The notes under the pieces were generated by a model. It did not search any database and was not told the DNA's origin. It saw only the letters and a program-made list of their open reading frames with translations. Positions 10,793 through 22,953 of a stretch of DNA of 64,000 nucleotides are shown one piece after another. Within the stretch, counting starts at the first letter, position 1; each line of letters starts with the position of its first letter. Origin of the DNA: Kalmusia sp. IMI 367209 (taxonomy: Eukaryota; Ascomycota; Dothideomycetes; Pleosporales; Didymosphaeriaceae); contig JAPEUQ010000007.1 of the NCBI GenBank assembly GCA_027946365.1, forward strand, positions 496,001 through 560,000, written 5' to 3'. A program made the translations under genes and the position numbers.

Positions 10793-13700
10793 TTACTCGC
10801 TATCGTCGTCAAAGCTCGCCTCACTCGGCTCCTCGCTCTCTTCTTCATCCTCGCTCACCACATACTTCGCCGGTTTAGCTGCTGCCCTTCGACCTGGACG
10901 CGCAGCAGCGGGTTTGGGCTTCGCAACGGGTTCGTCGTCCTCATCGTCAGAGAGGATGTCATTGACCAGTTTGTCTGCGTCGTCCACCGTCTCGTCGGCA
11001 TCGTCGTCTGAGTCAAGGGAAACGGGCTTCTTGGCTTTGGTCGCGGGCTTGGGAACTGCGAGATCTTTGGTCTTGCCCAAGCGAGCGGCATATGCCTTTG
11101 CAGCGGGGCTAAGTGCCGTCGTCTTCTTCACTACGACGGTGGAAGCCGCAGGAGCCTTCGCTTTTGCAGCAGCCTTGGCTTTAGGAACGGCCTTCACGGG
11201 TGCCTTCTTGACGCTGAGCATTAAATCGTCTTCGTCATCGGTGTCAAGCGTGTCAACGTTGCGCTTCTCTGGGGAAGGCTGGGGCACAAGAGCCTCATAG
11301 TTCGTCTCATCCATATCATCGTTATCATCAAGAAGGCTCGGTTTATGTGCACCAGCACGACCAATGACTTTCGATGTAGCTCTCCCGCACCACTACCGGG
11401 ACGTGCGCTGCTAAGACGAGCGGCGGTAGCATTGAATAACGGACGATCATTGCCGCTGCCACCGATGGTCTTCACCATGGTGCTGACATCGAAGTCATCA
11501 TCATCCATGTCGCTATCGCTGTCCTTGTCAACTGCGTAGTTCGTGGCCTTCTTGGTGGCGCCACGGGCTGTTCTGCCATTAGTGATGGTCTCGGCAGGTT
11601 TCCTCTTCACAGTCTCCTTGGCGACGGCCGCAAAGACATCAGAATCTGATTCTGAGTCGACATCAATAGGTGTCGGCTTCTTGGTGTTCTTTGTGCCAGC
11701 AGCTCGCCCACGTCTCGAAGCAGCCGCTGGAGCGGGTGCAGGCGCCAGGTCGTCAATGTCCATTGGGTCTGGCTCCGGTGCGACAGGCGGCGTGTCCTTG
11801 TTCAGATGGGAGAGCAAGCTGGATTGCTTTGTCGCAGGAGCACTGGGCTTCGAAGCTGCCGTCGTACTCGTCTTCTTAGGTTCCTCGGGTTCCTTCTTTA
11901 GATAACTGAGGAGGCCTCCGGTCTTCGGCTTGGCCTTCTTCTTAGCAGGGCCATAGTCGGAAAATTCGTCAGAGTCAGAGTCATCATCTGCCCTCTTCTT
12001 CTTGCGCTTACCACCTTTGGAGGCACCAATACCAAGCTTCTGAGATGCACGGCGACCCATGTGGGCGATCTTCTTCTTACGCTTGTCTTCGTCCTCGAGC
12101 TGGAGGTTCCACTCTCCAACAAAGGCATCCAGATCTGTGGTCCAAATGTCCTTCGGTGACAGCTTTGTGAGATCGTCAATTTCCAACTCCTTGTCGCCAA
12201 TCTGCCGGTGGAGCTTCTCTACACGTTCTTGGGTGAGCGACCAAATGGCCATCTATAATGCGTTAGATACTGTTGACAATGCATCGCCGCACATCTGCAC
12301 TTACGCCAAGGAGGTAGTCATAATCGCCTGCGCCAACATCACGCTCGGATTCATCATCATCCTCCTGTGCGTCTTCTTTGCTCGCCAGCCTTCTTCGCAT
12401 CTGCAACCTTCGGGAATGGCGTGAACCCAAGCTTCTTCAGCTCTTCGACAAGCACAGCCTTTTTCTTTTTAGACACAACAAGCTTGCCGTCGATGATCAT
12501 CTGGATGAATCGGGCTTGGTTGGTCAATTTCTTGAGGTCTTTGTCTAGTTCTTCAAGTTGATGTGTCTGCAGTACGTTAGGAACTATTTAATCATTTCGG
12601 AATGTGTACATACTTTGCGCTTTTCGTAATATCTTAGACGAATGTGGTAGAACTCCTCCATGATGTCGAGCGGGGTCGCATATTTGTGAATGCGGCCGTG
12701 GGCATCAAAAGCCACTAAGTTAGATGTAGCCATGGTCTTATAGAGTTTGAAGGTCTCCTCAAACCCTTTTGCTCGAGCGGCGTGCATGTGCTTATCTTCC
12801 ATTTTGATGATGAAATGGACCTTGTCTGGTGTGTTGTAGTCGGTGTAGTCCTTGATGATAGACGGCACTTTTTCTGCTTTGATGATGTCTTCAAGTTTCT
12901 CCTTGAAATCCTGCGACCAATAACGAACAGGTAATTCAGTAATCTCGACCTCATTATCGCCAGTCTCTCGGATGATACCAGTGAACTTGTAGCGATCGTT
13001 GCCGATATCCTCAGTTCGACCAGTGAAACCACGAAACCAGGGAACCATTGGCTTCATGTCCTCTTTCGAGCTGCCATCTTGCATGCGAATCCTCAGATTC
13101 TCTACGATTTCGAGAGGGTTGTAGTTGGGGATGGTGGAACTCCAACCAGTGCCAATACCATCTGCACCATTCACGAGAACCATGGGTAAGATGGGAACGT
13201 ACATCTCAGGTTCGATCTTGTTTCCGTCTGATTCACCGTACTTGAGGAGAGCATCGTCGTGCGGATGGAAGATACGCCGAGCGAAAGGTGACAGACGAGT
13301 ATAGATGTACCTGGCGCTGGCGGCATCCTGACCACCTTGAAGTCGCGATCCAAAACTACCACTAGGTTCTAGGCAATTGATATTGTTGGAGCCAACAAAG
13401 TTCTGGGCGAGACCGACGATAGTTCCTTGCATAGACGCCTCACCATAGGCGTAATCGGTAGTACCAGAAACGGAACCTGCGAGATCGACAACCTTGACAT
13501 CCTTTTTGAGGTTTCGCCTAAAGCAGGTGTAAAGAACCTTGCGCTGGCCAGGTTTCAAACCGTCCATAACCGATGGGATAGAACGGAGGTTGTCCGCCAT
13601 GCTGAACAGAATGAGTTCTTTATTGACGAAATCGTCATAGGTGATTTCTTTCGTGGTGAGGTCAAGATGGTTGCCCGGTATAAATTCTCGCAGCCACTCC

Positions 13701-16102
13701 TTGCGGGCATCGGCCTTTTTTTTCGAAAAAGCGAGTTCAATCAGCCCCTCTTCTTGAGCACGCATGGTATGGAAGGCTTTCATGTGAGTGTCGAGATCTC
13801 TAAAGTATATTTGGGCATCATCAGGGCCGCTGGTTCCCAACCCCTTGTAGTACTTGTGATCCCAGCCCTTCTCATGTCGATGCTGTTCTTTCCATTCTTC
13901 GTACTCAGGCATGGAGAAGAAGCTCTTCAGACCCCGGGGATGCTTTGGGTCACCTTTCCATACCTTAACGATAGGAGTGATGAACTCCATGAGAAAGTTG
14001 GGGATCTTGAGCAAGCTCGGAAATTGGCATTGCAAGAAGTTGATCAACAAGCCCTTAATGTGACTACCGTCGTGATCTTGATCTGTCATGATCATGATGT
14101 GACCGTATCGAAGACCTTTGGTATCGGTATACTCCTTTTTGTGCTGAAGACCGATGAATTTTTTGATGTTTTGGATTTCCTGATTTTTCGAGATTTGATC
14201 GATGGAAGCATCGCGGACGTTAAGAAGCTTACCACGAAGAGGAAAGACACCAAAGAAATCAGGATTCACTACCGCACGCCCAGCCAAGGCTAAAAGGGCG
14301 GCAGAGTCACCCTCGGTGAGGATCAGAGTGCACATATGCCCATCCTTGGTGCCTGCCTTGTTCGCGTCGGTAAGCTTGGAGTTGTTCATACGACTGCGCC
14401 TGTTGCCGTCCGTCTTTTTTAGCAACTGATCAGCCTTCTGCTGAGCGAAATGCATAATGTTCTGAATGACCTCGGTTTTCTCGATTTGCTTCATGAACTT
14501 GTCGCTTAATGTAGGTTTGCTCCCGAATTGGCTCGACTTAGTTGTCAATTGCTCCTTTGTCTGCGATGTGAACGCAGGGTTCACAATTGAACAATTGACG
14601 AAGAGGAAGATGTGGTTCTTGATCTGAGCTGGCTTGAGCTTCACACCACCCTTGTTCTTCTTGTTGACGATAGTAAGTAGCTTATCAACAATCTGGTCGG
14701 CGATGAAATTGACATGGGTACCGCCCGAAGTTGTGGCAATGGAGTTCACAAACGACACTTGATTGAAAGATCCATCTGAGACGGCGAACCCGACGTCCCA
14801 ACGATCATGGCGGTCAGTGATGATGACGTCCTTCTCTTCCTCGGACTTGCCCTGCTCGAGACGAATCGCCTTGGTGTACATTTCCATGTACTTGCCAAAG
14901 CTAGTGACCTTAACGCGGTCGCCGTTGAGATATACCTTGACGCCTCGCAGGGTACCGGCCATATCATACGTCCGGCGCTTGACGAGAGCTTCAAAGTCGT
15001 CGTCGATGCCCGCCATACCGAACTTCTTAAAGTCGGCAATATAAGTGACCTTCGTGTAATCGTCAGTCTTTATATCAGTGATTTTGGCTTTGCCCATCTT
15101 GCTCATGTTGTCCGTCCACGTCTGCCTGTATTTCTTCTTTGTTTAGAATCCACAGTTTCCAAAGTGAACTCAGTGCTGAAGACATTGCAAAGCTTGGCAC
15201 CGTAACCGTTGCGTCCACCCGTAATCTTTGCCTGGTTGTCATCATAGTTGGACGATGTGAGGAGGTGACCAAAAATCATCTCGGGCACGTAGATGCCGTG
15301 CTCTTTGTGTATCTCGATCGGAATACCCTTGCCGTCGTTCTTGACCGAGATCTCACCCGTCTCGCGGTCCAGAGTAACCCGGATCTCGCTCATGTTCTTA
15401 TCGTTCTGCTTGTTGTCGGCCGCGTTTACGAGGATCTCGTCGAAGATCTTATAGAGACCAGGAACGTACGAGACCTCGCGAAATTCCATGGCATCAGTCG
15501 TCGAGTTGTATACCCACATCTTGTCCGAGGTCCGCTCGACGGAGCCGATGTACGTATCGGGGCGCTTCATAATGTGTTCCAAATGCGTAAGCTGCCTAAT
15601 TGTTAGCCTGTGCCTACACAGTTGCTCGGGTGGAACCCACCATCTGATACTTGCTGCTTGCGCCGCCAGCGGCCGCCTTGCCACTCGGCACTGTATCGTC
15701 TATGCCGTCCATCATATCGAAGCTCTCGTTTGCAATGCTCGCCAGAGGCTTGCCGCTCAATTTCTTGGCCGCGGGCGCCTTCTTCTGCTTGGGCGGGGTA
15801 TCGGCGAGCAACGAGTCATCATCATCATCTATAGCATCCTCGTGCAAGTCCACGTCTGAGTTCTCCTCATCGGAGTCGTCTTTCCGCTTCTTCTTCGGCG
15901 CTGCCTTTGCTTTCGCTTTGGGTTTGGGGGGTGCAGAAGGGTCCTTTGGTGGTCGTCCACGCCCTTTACCGGCGCCGGCGGGCTTCTTGGGCGCTGCAGG
16001 CTTCGCTCTGACAGCTTTTGCTGCTTTGGCTGGTTTAGCAGGTGGTGCGAAGTCAGAGCTTGCGCCGTCGCCAAAGTCCGAGTCCAGCAGCGAGTCGTCC
16101 AT
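10793..16102 (-). pseudogene. TOP2: DNA topoisomerase II, reading frame interrupted by three single-base shifts
   Basis: Minus-strand gene with exons 16102-15641, 15591-12614, 12566-12305 and 12252-10793. The three introns are 49, 47 and 52 nt, all GT-AG. Corrected length would be about 1720 aa, normal for fungal Top2. The order is: acidic/basic N-terminus; GHKL ATPase beginning LTHLEHIMKRPDTYIGS; TOPRIM motif LTEGDSAALLALAG; PLRGKLLNVR; the winged-helix active-site motif SARYIYTRL with the catalytic Tyr; coiled-coil and C-gate; and a long acidic Lys-rich C-terminus. The frame shifts inside conserved coding sequence at about 15131-15144 (one base missing in an A-rich run before KKKYRQTW), at 12384-12390 (one extra G) and at 11381-11395 (one base missing). 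Top2 relieves DNA tangles and is essential, so these may be assembly errors. It is typed as pseudogene only because the frame as given is broken. Confidence 0.9.
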
Positions 16103-16983
16103 GGCGGCGCGAGGAGGTCACGAAAAGCGTCCCGCAGGACAGAAAACGATGAAAAGAACGAACAAGCCCAGGCCAGCGAAATATGGCGGGCGCAGTGAAG
16201 GGAAGGGTGTAGGGTTGGGGGGGCGACGATGAGGGCGTGTTTTGACGCCGCGCTCGTCGTGTTTTGGTTTACCCCGTCGCGTCGGCGACGCTCATGTGAC
16301 GCTAGACTTTTTCCGGACACGTAGCGCCACGAAGTCTCGCTTGATTAGCCAATGAAAGCCGACTCGACCTACATCCCTCACATCCTCGTAGTGAGCGATG
16401 AAAGTAAACTTACGAAGTTTGTAGCTCGATGGACACTTGCCTCAGTATCATGTGTTCATTCTCTTCCCTTTTCACGCTGCAACAGTAGTTTCTTCCCCAG
16501 AGCTAGACCCTTTCGTAAATATATGTCAGTGAGATCACTCCAAAGACTAGAATCAGAGCGGCCATTAGTTAATACTTGAGGAGTTGTAAAGTAGAACGTG
16601 CGTCTCCATATCTATGCTCTGCAGTACTTAGTTAAAGAGCGTCTGAGTCCACGAAATGAAGAACATCTAGTTAATTTACAATTCATATATATCATGTATA
16701 TCAAACAGAACAGCTAGACATATCCAGGGGTAGACACTATACAAAGCTAGCGACTACATCTTTCATCAATAGCCAAGAACAGCCATTTTCTTGCTGTTGG
16801 CGTCATATATCATAATTGACTAAGCATTCGGCACTCATCGCTGTAACTGGCTAGCGCAGTTCAGCAGCGGCAGGGTAAGCACAAGCGCACCGCCTCGTCC
16901 TACCTCGTCCACCACCTCCTACTACGTGTGTCGCGCCGTTGAACGAGTATCTTCTGCTAGTATTTCTTCTTAGTTCAAGCGTC
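16103..16983. other. Divergent promoter region TOP2 / Zn2Cys6 regulator
   Basis: This is the 5'-5' spacer between TOP2 and the cluster regulator. No gene was recognised. It probably marks the left edge of the terpenoid cluster. Confidence 0.5.
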
Positions 16984-18435
16984 ATGACGGCAACGCCCGC
17001 CTCGAAACGCAAGTCATGCAGCGAATGCGTAAAAGCCAAGCGGAAATGCGGCATGCAACTGCCCAGATGCACGAGGTGTGACAAAAAGAACATCACTTGT
17101 GCATATCCCAGCAACAAGAGCATGGCACCGGATATGCTCATACCAGAGTTGGAATTCCCGTGGCTGGACGACTTGCTACGAGACCCAAATGCTCTACCAT
17201 GGGAAGGTGCGCTGCAGCCGCAAATCGATGCGGCATCCTTATCTGCATCTACTGGGATCCATTCGAGCAGTTCCGAGTCGAATGCCCAGCTATTGCCGAG
17301 TCTTCAGTCGACATACCTTGCCGTTGATGAGTCGAAGAGATCAACATTGGCGCGTGCAGAAACAGAAGCCGCTCTACACCGCTTCAAGACGTGGCCTGAG
17401 AAGTGGGTCAAAGAAGGCAAGGTACGCAATTTCGGGCTTCAAGGGAATATCCTAGCTACCCCAAGCTAGCCCTTGAGGCATTCGTACACTCCTTGATTCG
17501 CCGAGTACATCCTCGCTTACTTGGACCCTACTGACTTTACACCACGGCAAGGCACCGTTCATACATCCACGCTTGTATGTTACCGGCATGCCAAATGCAC
17601 TCCAGGATGCATATGCCGCGTGTGCGATTTATTCGACTAAAACAGACCAGAACGCATTTGTGGCCTTTACGGTCATAGAATCGAAAGCGAATGAGCTGTT
17701 GCGTTCGCCGGACCAGGAGTCTTGGACGCCGCTGGACCTGCTCGCCGCCGTGCAAGCACTGCTTATATTCCAGTTCATTAGGCTTTTTGATGGCGACATA
17801 CGTCAACGTACGTAAGCTCCGGGTGCAAAGTGTGTTTCATGCCTAGCTGAGGTCACATTTTGAAAACATTCAGAATTTACTTCGCTCAATTTGTTGTCAC
17901 TAATCATAGACTGGACTGACATTCTCCAGGTGCACAGGCAGAACGAGCAGAACCAATCCTGGTTGCTTGGACCGATCGACTCAACGCTATCACGGTAGTG
18001 GAGCGTAGCTACACTCACGACACAGCGCCGTCCTGGCGATCCTGGATTCTTGCCGAATCTCTCCGGCGAACAAGCATCATGAGCGTTTTCTTGATTGGCA
18101 TTTACACACTAGTCAAGCATGGCTACTGCACTTTAGGGGAACAGGTTTCTGCACATTCTTTCACCGCCCAACGCAAGCTATGGGATGCCACAGGCCTATT
18201 AGAGTGGGAGCGAGCGAAAGCAAGTCACGACCCTTTCTGGATCCCAGGCATGAATTTCGATCATATCATACGTCAGGGCAGTGGGGACGAACTGGATGAC
18301 TTCGGCATGGTAATGCTCATATCCTACAAGGGCCAGGATACAGTAGACCACTGGCTAGCAACGACAAGATCACAAGACACACCTATTGCAGATCTGGACC
18401 TTTACCAAAGTCTAGTGCATGTGGTGCAAGGCTAG
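16984..18435 (+). CDS. Zn2Cys6 transcription factor of the terpenoid cluster
   Basis: Three exons, 16984-17421, 17552-17807 and 17930-18435, give 399 aa. The introns are 130 and 122 nt with GTACGC and GTACGT donors. The N-terminal binuclear zinc cluster has cysteines at residues 12, 15, 22, 29, 32 and 39 (C-x2-C-x6-C-x6-C-x2-C-x6-C), flanked by Lys/Arg. The C-terminal region has the segments APFIHPRLY and FIRLFDGDIRQRAQAE, seen in pathway-specific regulators beside fungal secondary-metabolism genes. There is no large Fungal_trans domain, and 399 aa is typical of cluster regulators. It lies convergent with the P450, 91 bp apart, and about 4.5 kb from the cyclase, so local control of these two genes is likely. 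The intron 1 acceptor was chosen because it joins GK to APFIHP in frame. Confidence 0.85.
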
Positions 18436-18526
18436 GGTAGACATTTGGGCTCTAGAGAGACGTCACGCGCAGAGACACTCTACGGGTGAAGTGCATTTGG
18501 AGGACAATTTACTCAGCCACCTTGTG

Positions 18527-20497
18527 TTACGACAAAGCTAAGTCCGCGCGCGGCTTGAAGCGCACGTTCAGAGCCGGTTTCCACCAAAAGTAGTGGACCC
18601 TACAATCCGACCTCCAATTGCGACTGCTGTCAAGGAGCTCCATGTCATACAGATAGACCATCTTCGCCAACTGAAGCGACATTTGGGAGAATGCAAAACT
18701 AGAAGCATGAGCTACACCTTCAATGTTAGGGCTCAGGTCTCTCACCGTTTTCCTGGACAGACACGAGGTCCAAGTGCGAACGGTTGACTCGCCTGCTTCA
18801 CGTCCTGACATTCTGGATCAATCCAGCGCTCTGGCTTGAAAGTGTATGGCTCATGAAAATAGCGCTCATCATGGGTGACTGCCCACCCAGACACGTATAT
18901 CTCAGTCTGCCGAATGTTAGGCATAGATGCAATGAGCCGGATTGTGATACTATCTCACTCCTTGTGGAACATAAGTTCCTTCGATCACAGCTCCAGGTGA
19001 CAGGCGCGGTAGGCCTTGTGGCACTACGGGGAATATCCGCATTGCTTCTTTGAACACCGCTTGAAGATATGGTAATCTAAGGGTTGAAGCAATATCGATG
19101 TCCTGAGCATTCTCGTATGCCCCGCGAACTTCGCGTTTGAGCTTTTCATGCGCTATGGGAGTGCTGAGCAAGTAATAAAGCATTCCGCTCATTGCTGTTG
19201 CGGATGTCTCTCCTGCTGCAACACTACTAGCGTGTTAGGCACTTTGGTTATCTACCTCAAGGCAGCATCTGACAGGGGGACTCACCTCAAGGTGAATAGA
19301 TGAGCGGCCATTTCTTCCTCGGAGACTTCGCCTTTCCGAACTTTGTCGGACACATTATCGAAAAAGTCATTCTGCATACTGGTCACCTGAAGGCGTCTAT
19401 TGCCAAATATTTAGTTGAAGCTTTCGTCTAATCCACTTGAAGAACACGACGTACTTTGCAGTCTGGTCCTTGGAATATTTAACAATCTTACTACGAATGC
19501 CGTTCGTCCATTTTGTGGGAATCATGCTAGCCAGCGTCACTACGAACGGAAGTCGTCTGAAATTATCGGCTACATTGACAATGAAAAAGAGAGGCAGAAT
19601 GAGATCGAGCCATTCATGTGACGTCTCTGTATCAAATGGTCAGTCTCTTTCATGTAGGAAGGTACAACGGCGTAACAACCTTTTTCAAGACAGGCGAATG
19701 ACTCCCCAAACGCCATTTTCCCTGTCAGGTCGAAGCTAAAGTACACGAACCACTTGTCCATGTCTATGCCAACATCAGTGTTACCTAGCTTCCCTATCTT
19801 CTCGATCAATTGATTAACGAAGATTTGCATGATTGGTTCTTGTTTGGCCAGATTCCTGTCGGAGAACGCTTCAGCGAACAGTTCGCGTTTCCGTAAAGCA
19901 GCATGATAATCTCGTTCTGAGCCAATGGATGCAGCGTCGAATCCCAGACCTATCATATCCCAGAATTCCGACTTCGTGATTGGTGCGCCTTTTTGGACAC
20001 CATATATGGATTTCCAAGCACTGGCGTTAGCAAAGGACAGTTCGTTTGGGCTCACACGTAGCACGTCGCCTACCCAGGTCGTCAGAATAGGGATAAGCTC
20101 GATCATAAAGCATGAGTGCACACACCGTAGCTTTTGTGAGCTTCTTGGACGACAAGATGCCAGCGCCCACCCATACAATAGTAAAAGCGCCATAACTACA
20201 TCATCAAATCAACGCTGCAGAACTTTTTGTCGGTATCTGCGAATCTTACCAACGATGCTCTCGCCCAAAAAGGCCCGGGAACGTCCTTCAGAGGGTGAAA
20301 AAATACATTGTAAATGATTTGGCTGATATTATAGGCAATGAACTATCTACAAGTCAGCGACAATTTGTACTTGACCTCGAAATTGGGGATCGAATCACCA
20401 AGCCAGTTGCAACGCGCAACAGCGACCCAGCGCTCGAAAACCCGCTCTGCAGTTGTGCATCTTGCCATTGGGCCGAGGCGTTCCGCGACACATCCAT
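18527..20497 (-). CDS. Cytochrome P450 monooxygenase (CYP65-like), nine exons
   Basis: Exons are 20497-20399, 20342-20250, 20195-20126, 20069-19680, 19626-19455, 19396-19286, 19226-18959, 18906-18746 and 18698-18527. They give 511 aa with eight introns of 47-59 nt. All junctions are GT-AG and keep phase. An N-terminal membrane anchor (about residues 24-50) is followed by FFHPLKDVPGPFW, the proline-rich hinge. DVLRVSPNELSFANASAW follows. The I-helix motif AAGETS is at 315-320, E372-x-x-R375 is the ExxR pair, and FALGPRVCPG at 444-453 holds the haem thiolate Cys451. It is an ER-bound oxygenase, with family features resembling fungal CYP65-type terpenoid hydroxylases. Its neighbour is a sesquiterpene cyclase, so oxidation of that product is the likely role. 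An upstream in-frame ATG at 20542 is an alternative start. Confidence 0.9.
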
Positions 20498-22953
20498 TGT
20501 GTTAAGTGTGGATGTCGAAATGGCGGCAACGGCTCCCCGCATTATGATGTGGTATATATGTTTCAATAAGGGGCGGGTATGGGAAAGTTGGGAATCCGCG
20601 CGCTAAATCTTACTGCGAGGGCCAGCTGGCTCCAGGTTCACGCCACACGTCCGGAGCCGCTGCGGGCCGCGATGAAACGGGAGCACTACGCCATTAGTGG
20701 CCCCTTGGGGTCCAGAGCACGGCAAGCAGACCGAAACGCGGACGAATCGCATCACAATCAATAACAAAGGAAAATTGTGCTGCAGCCGTCTCCACAGAAG
20801 GGGCATCCTGACATCTCTGCAAAACCCTCGATTCTCAGGCTCACGTTAGCCGCGCTTATCTCCCGAACCACGTGTACATGCGTGGCCTTGACGCGGGTGG
20901 CGACGTAGACGACTAGGGGATTTCACGGAGCCGCCGCGCGCCAGAGCTTCATCAGGATCACACCCTTGAGAAACACCCCACAGCAACATGCGATCAAAAA
21001 CCTGAAGCGTTGGTCGCCCAACCCACGACAAGGTCATGCATCGGTGACATGGGCCCGCTTCCCCTTGTGACATCAACATCACACGACTCTCGCGATGCTG
21101 CAAAGCGCAAAATAAACGCCTTCACCGACTGCAACTGCATCGTTGTGCAGCGTGCATCCAAAGGATTGTTTGAGATCCTTATGCGGCTCGGAAACCCAGC
21201 AATGGGGTTGCCATGTTGCTGCGGCAGGGATCATCGCCCAATGGGCGAGATTACTGGGACGGTCGCTCAACGTAGCTAGGACGGTCCGAATATATTTCGC
21301 CTGGGGGGAAGTACGATTCTGCAGCCGCATCCATTCGCTGCAATGCATCGAAGAATCCTACAAACCGACTCTTGCAGGACAGTATTCGTACATGTCGGGC
21401 GGTACGCGTTTCCACCCTGTTGGGTGTTACTTCCTCAGAGACTTTGCGAGTTTGCCCGTACAGAGAGCAATCCTTGTGCATGCACGCTGCCTCTAGTCGA
21501 AATGCGAGGGCTTTAACGCGGGCCTAACAAGAGGCAAGTAAGGCGAGCAGATTACTCTGAGACAGTACATCGATGTGCAGTGTGCAGGATTAAGCACGTC
21601 CTCGATGGCGGGAATAGACCTAACGATTCATGAACCTTGCCTCAACCTGCGCTTCCAGCAACGTGGGGTAGCCAATGCGTACCAGAGATACGGCAATTCT
21701 CCCGGTAGGTGGGTATCGTCGGTATTCCTTTTATCTAATAGAAAGTATGGTGTTTTCTGCCAATCACCAGGGACACCAAGAACTGAGGATTTTTTTCTCC
21801 ACACCAGGTCCCGAATCCGAAAGTACCAGCGCTCCCATCAGCTCGGGGGAGACTAGCGCTGAGCTATCAGCACCGTAACAAGCCCGACGAGCACTTTCTG
21901 CATGCACTCCTGTATGCACCTCGCCGACTCTCCCAATCGCTCGAGGACGAAACGTAGGACGTCCAGTCGTTCGTCCGTATGCGCACGTTGACGCGGGTGA
22001 CGCGGGTGACATGCAACGGTAAATGCGCAATATACCACGGCGAGTGGATGATCGCTTCCACGAATGGTTTCCTGACTTGCATACCGCACGTGTGGCTTCA
22101 GCTCCGGCGGGAGACGTCGTATCATACGGAGGATGCTCCGGTCCAGGCATGGTTTCAGAATTATGCTGTCCCCATTCGTCGCGACCCTGGCGGCTTGGCG
22201 TTACTACGCTTTCTATAATCCATATCGTTGCGCTCACGGAGCATGAGACGACCATGTATGCCGCGGGAGCCGGTGGAGCACGGGCGGGAAGACGCCATTC
22301 TCACGGTCATTGCGCCTGACTGGCGGGTTCCGCTCCCAGGCTCTTCATTGGGAGACAGGTACCATGACTAGCAAAGCCAAAAGTTGTCGACAACGACATG
22401 GGCATGAGCATCGAACATGCGATCAGTGCTGAACAAGGCAATGGAGATGAAGGATCTGGTCCAAAAAAATCACTGGCCTCGGGAAGTGCCAGTAGTGTCG
22501 AATCCAAACTTGGCAGGTCGCGTCCGAGCTTTGTACACGCGCAAATTGGCCAACGCAATGTTAATTGACGTCCTCTCGGATGCGCGCGTCTAATATAGGT
22601 GCCGCAAGTGTGCGTCTAGGATCCAGTTTTTTCGCGCCCGCGCCGCGGCTAGTCCATCAGCAATAGTCTGGACTGACCAAGCTTGCAGAATCTAGAGTGC
22701 CACAGTCCGCACACGCCAGAGGCGTCCCATCGAGGGTAGCTCCTCCGTAGAAGGAGTGTTGGGGTTGTCCCATGTACCATGTAATCACGGGAGGAAGATC
22801 CCCGCACGAAGAACGGCGACTCTCCCACTAATGTACCATATATACAGGGTGTACCTGACCCGCCGCCTGTGCAACTCTCCATCGGTTCTACCCGAAAATC
22901 CCATTCACATACCCGTCCCTTCACATACCCGTCAAACTTTGAACATCACAGTC
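20498..22953. promoter_or_regulatory. 2.5-kb divergent intergenic region between P450 and sesquiterpene cyclase
   Basis: No gene was recognised; short open frames on both strands show no motifs. A TATA-like run (TATATATACC on the minus strand, near 20550) precedes the P450, and a similar CATATATACAGG run lies near 22840 before the cyclase. A tandem direct repeat of GACGCGGGT covers 21990-22007, with a third copy near 20890. These CGG-containing words could be sites for the neighbouring Zn2Cys6 regulator; that is inference. The region is GC-rich and CpG-rich. Confidence 0.45.

Noticed and set aside
13427..14293. 288-codon open frame on the plus strand
   Set aside because: It is the antisense shadow of the TOP2 core, which has clear domain motifs on the minus strand.
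15103..15160. An intron to explain the first TOP2 frame break
   Set aside because: The conserved peptide is continuous on both sides of a few bases, leaving no room for an intron.
20600..22950. Extra biosynthetic genes between P450 and cyclase
   Set aside because: All frames there are short, without motifs, and mostly overlap on opposite strands.
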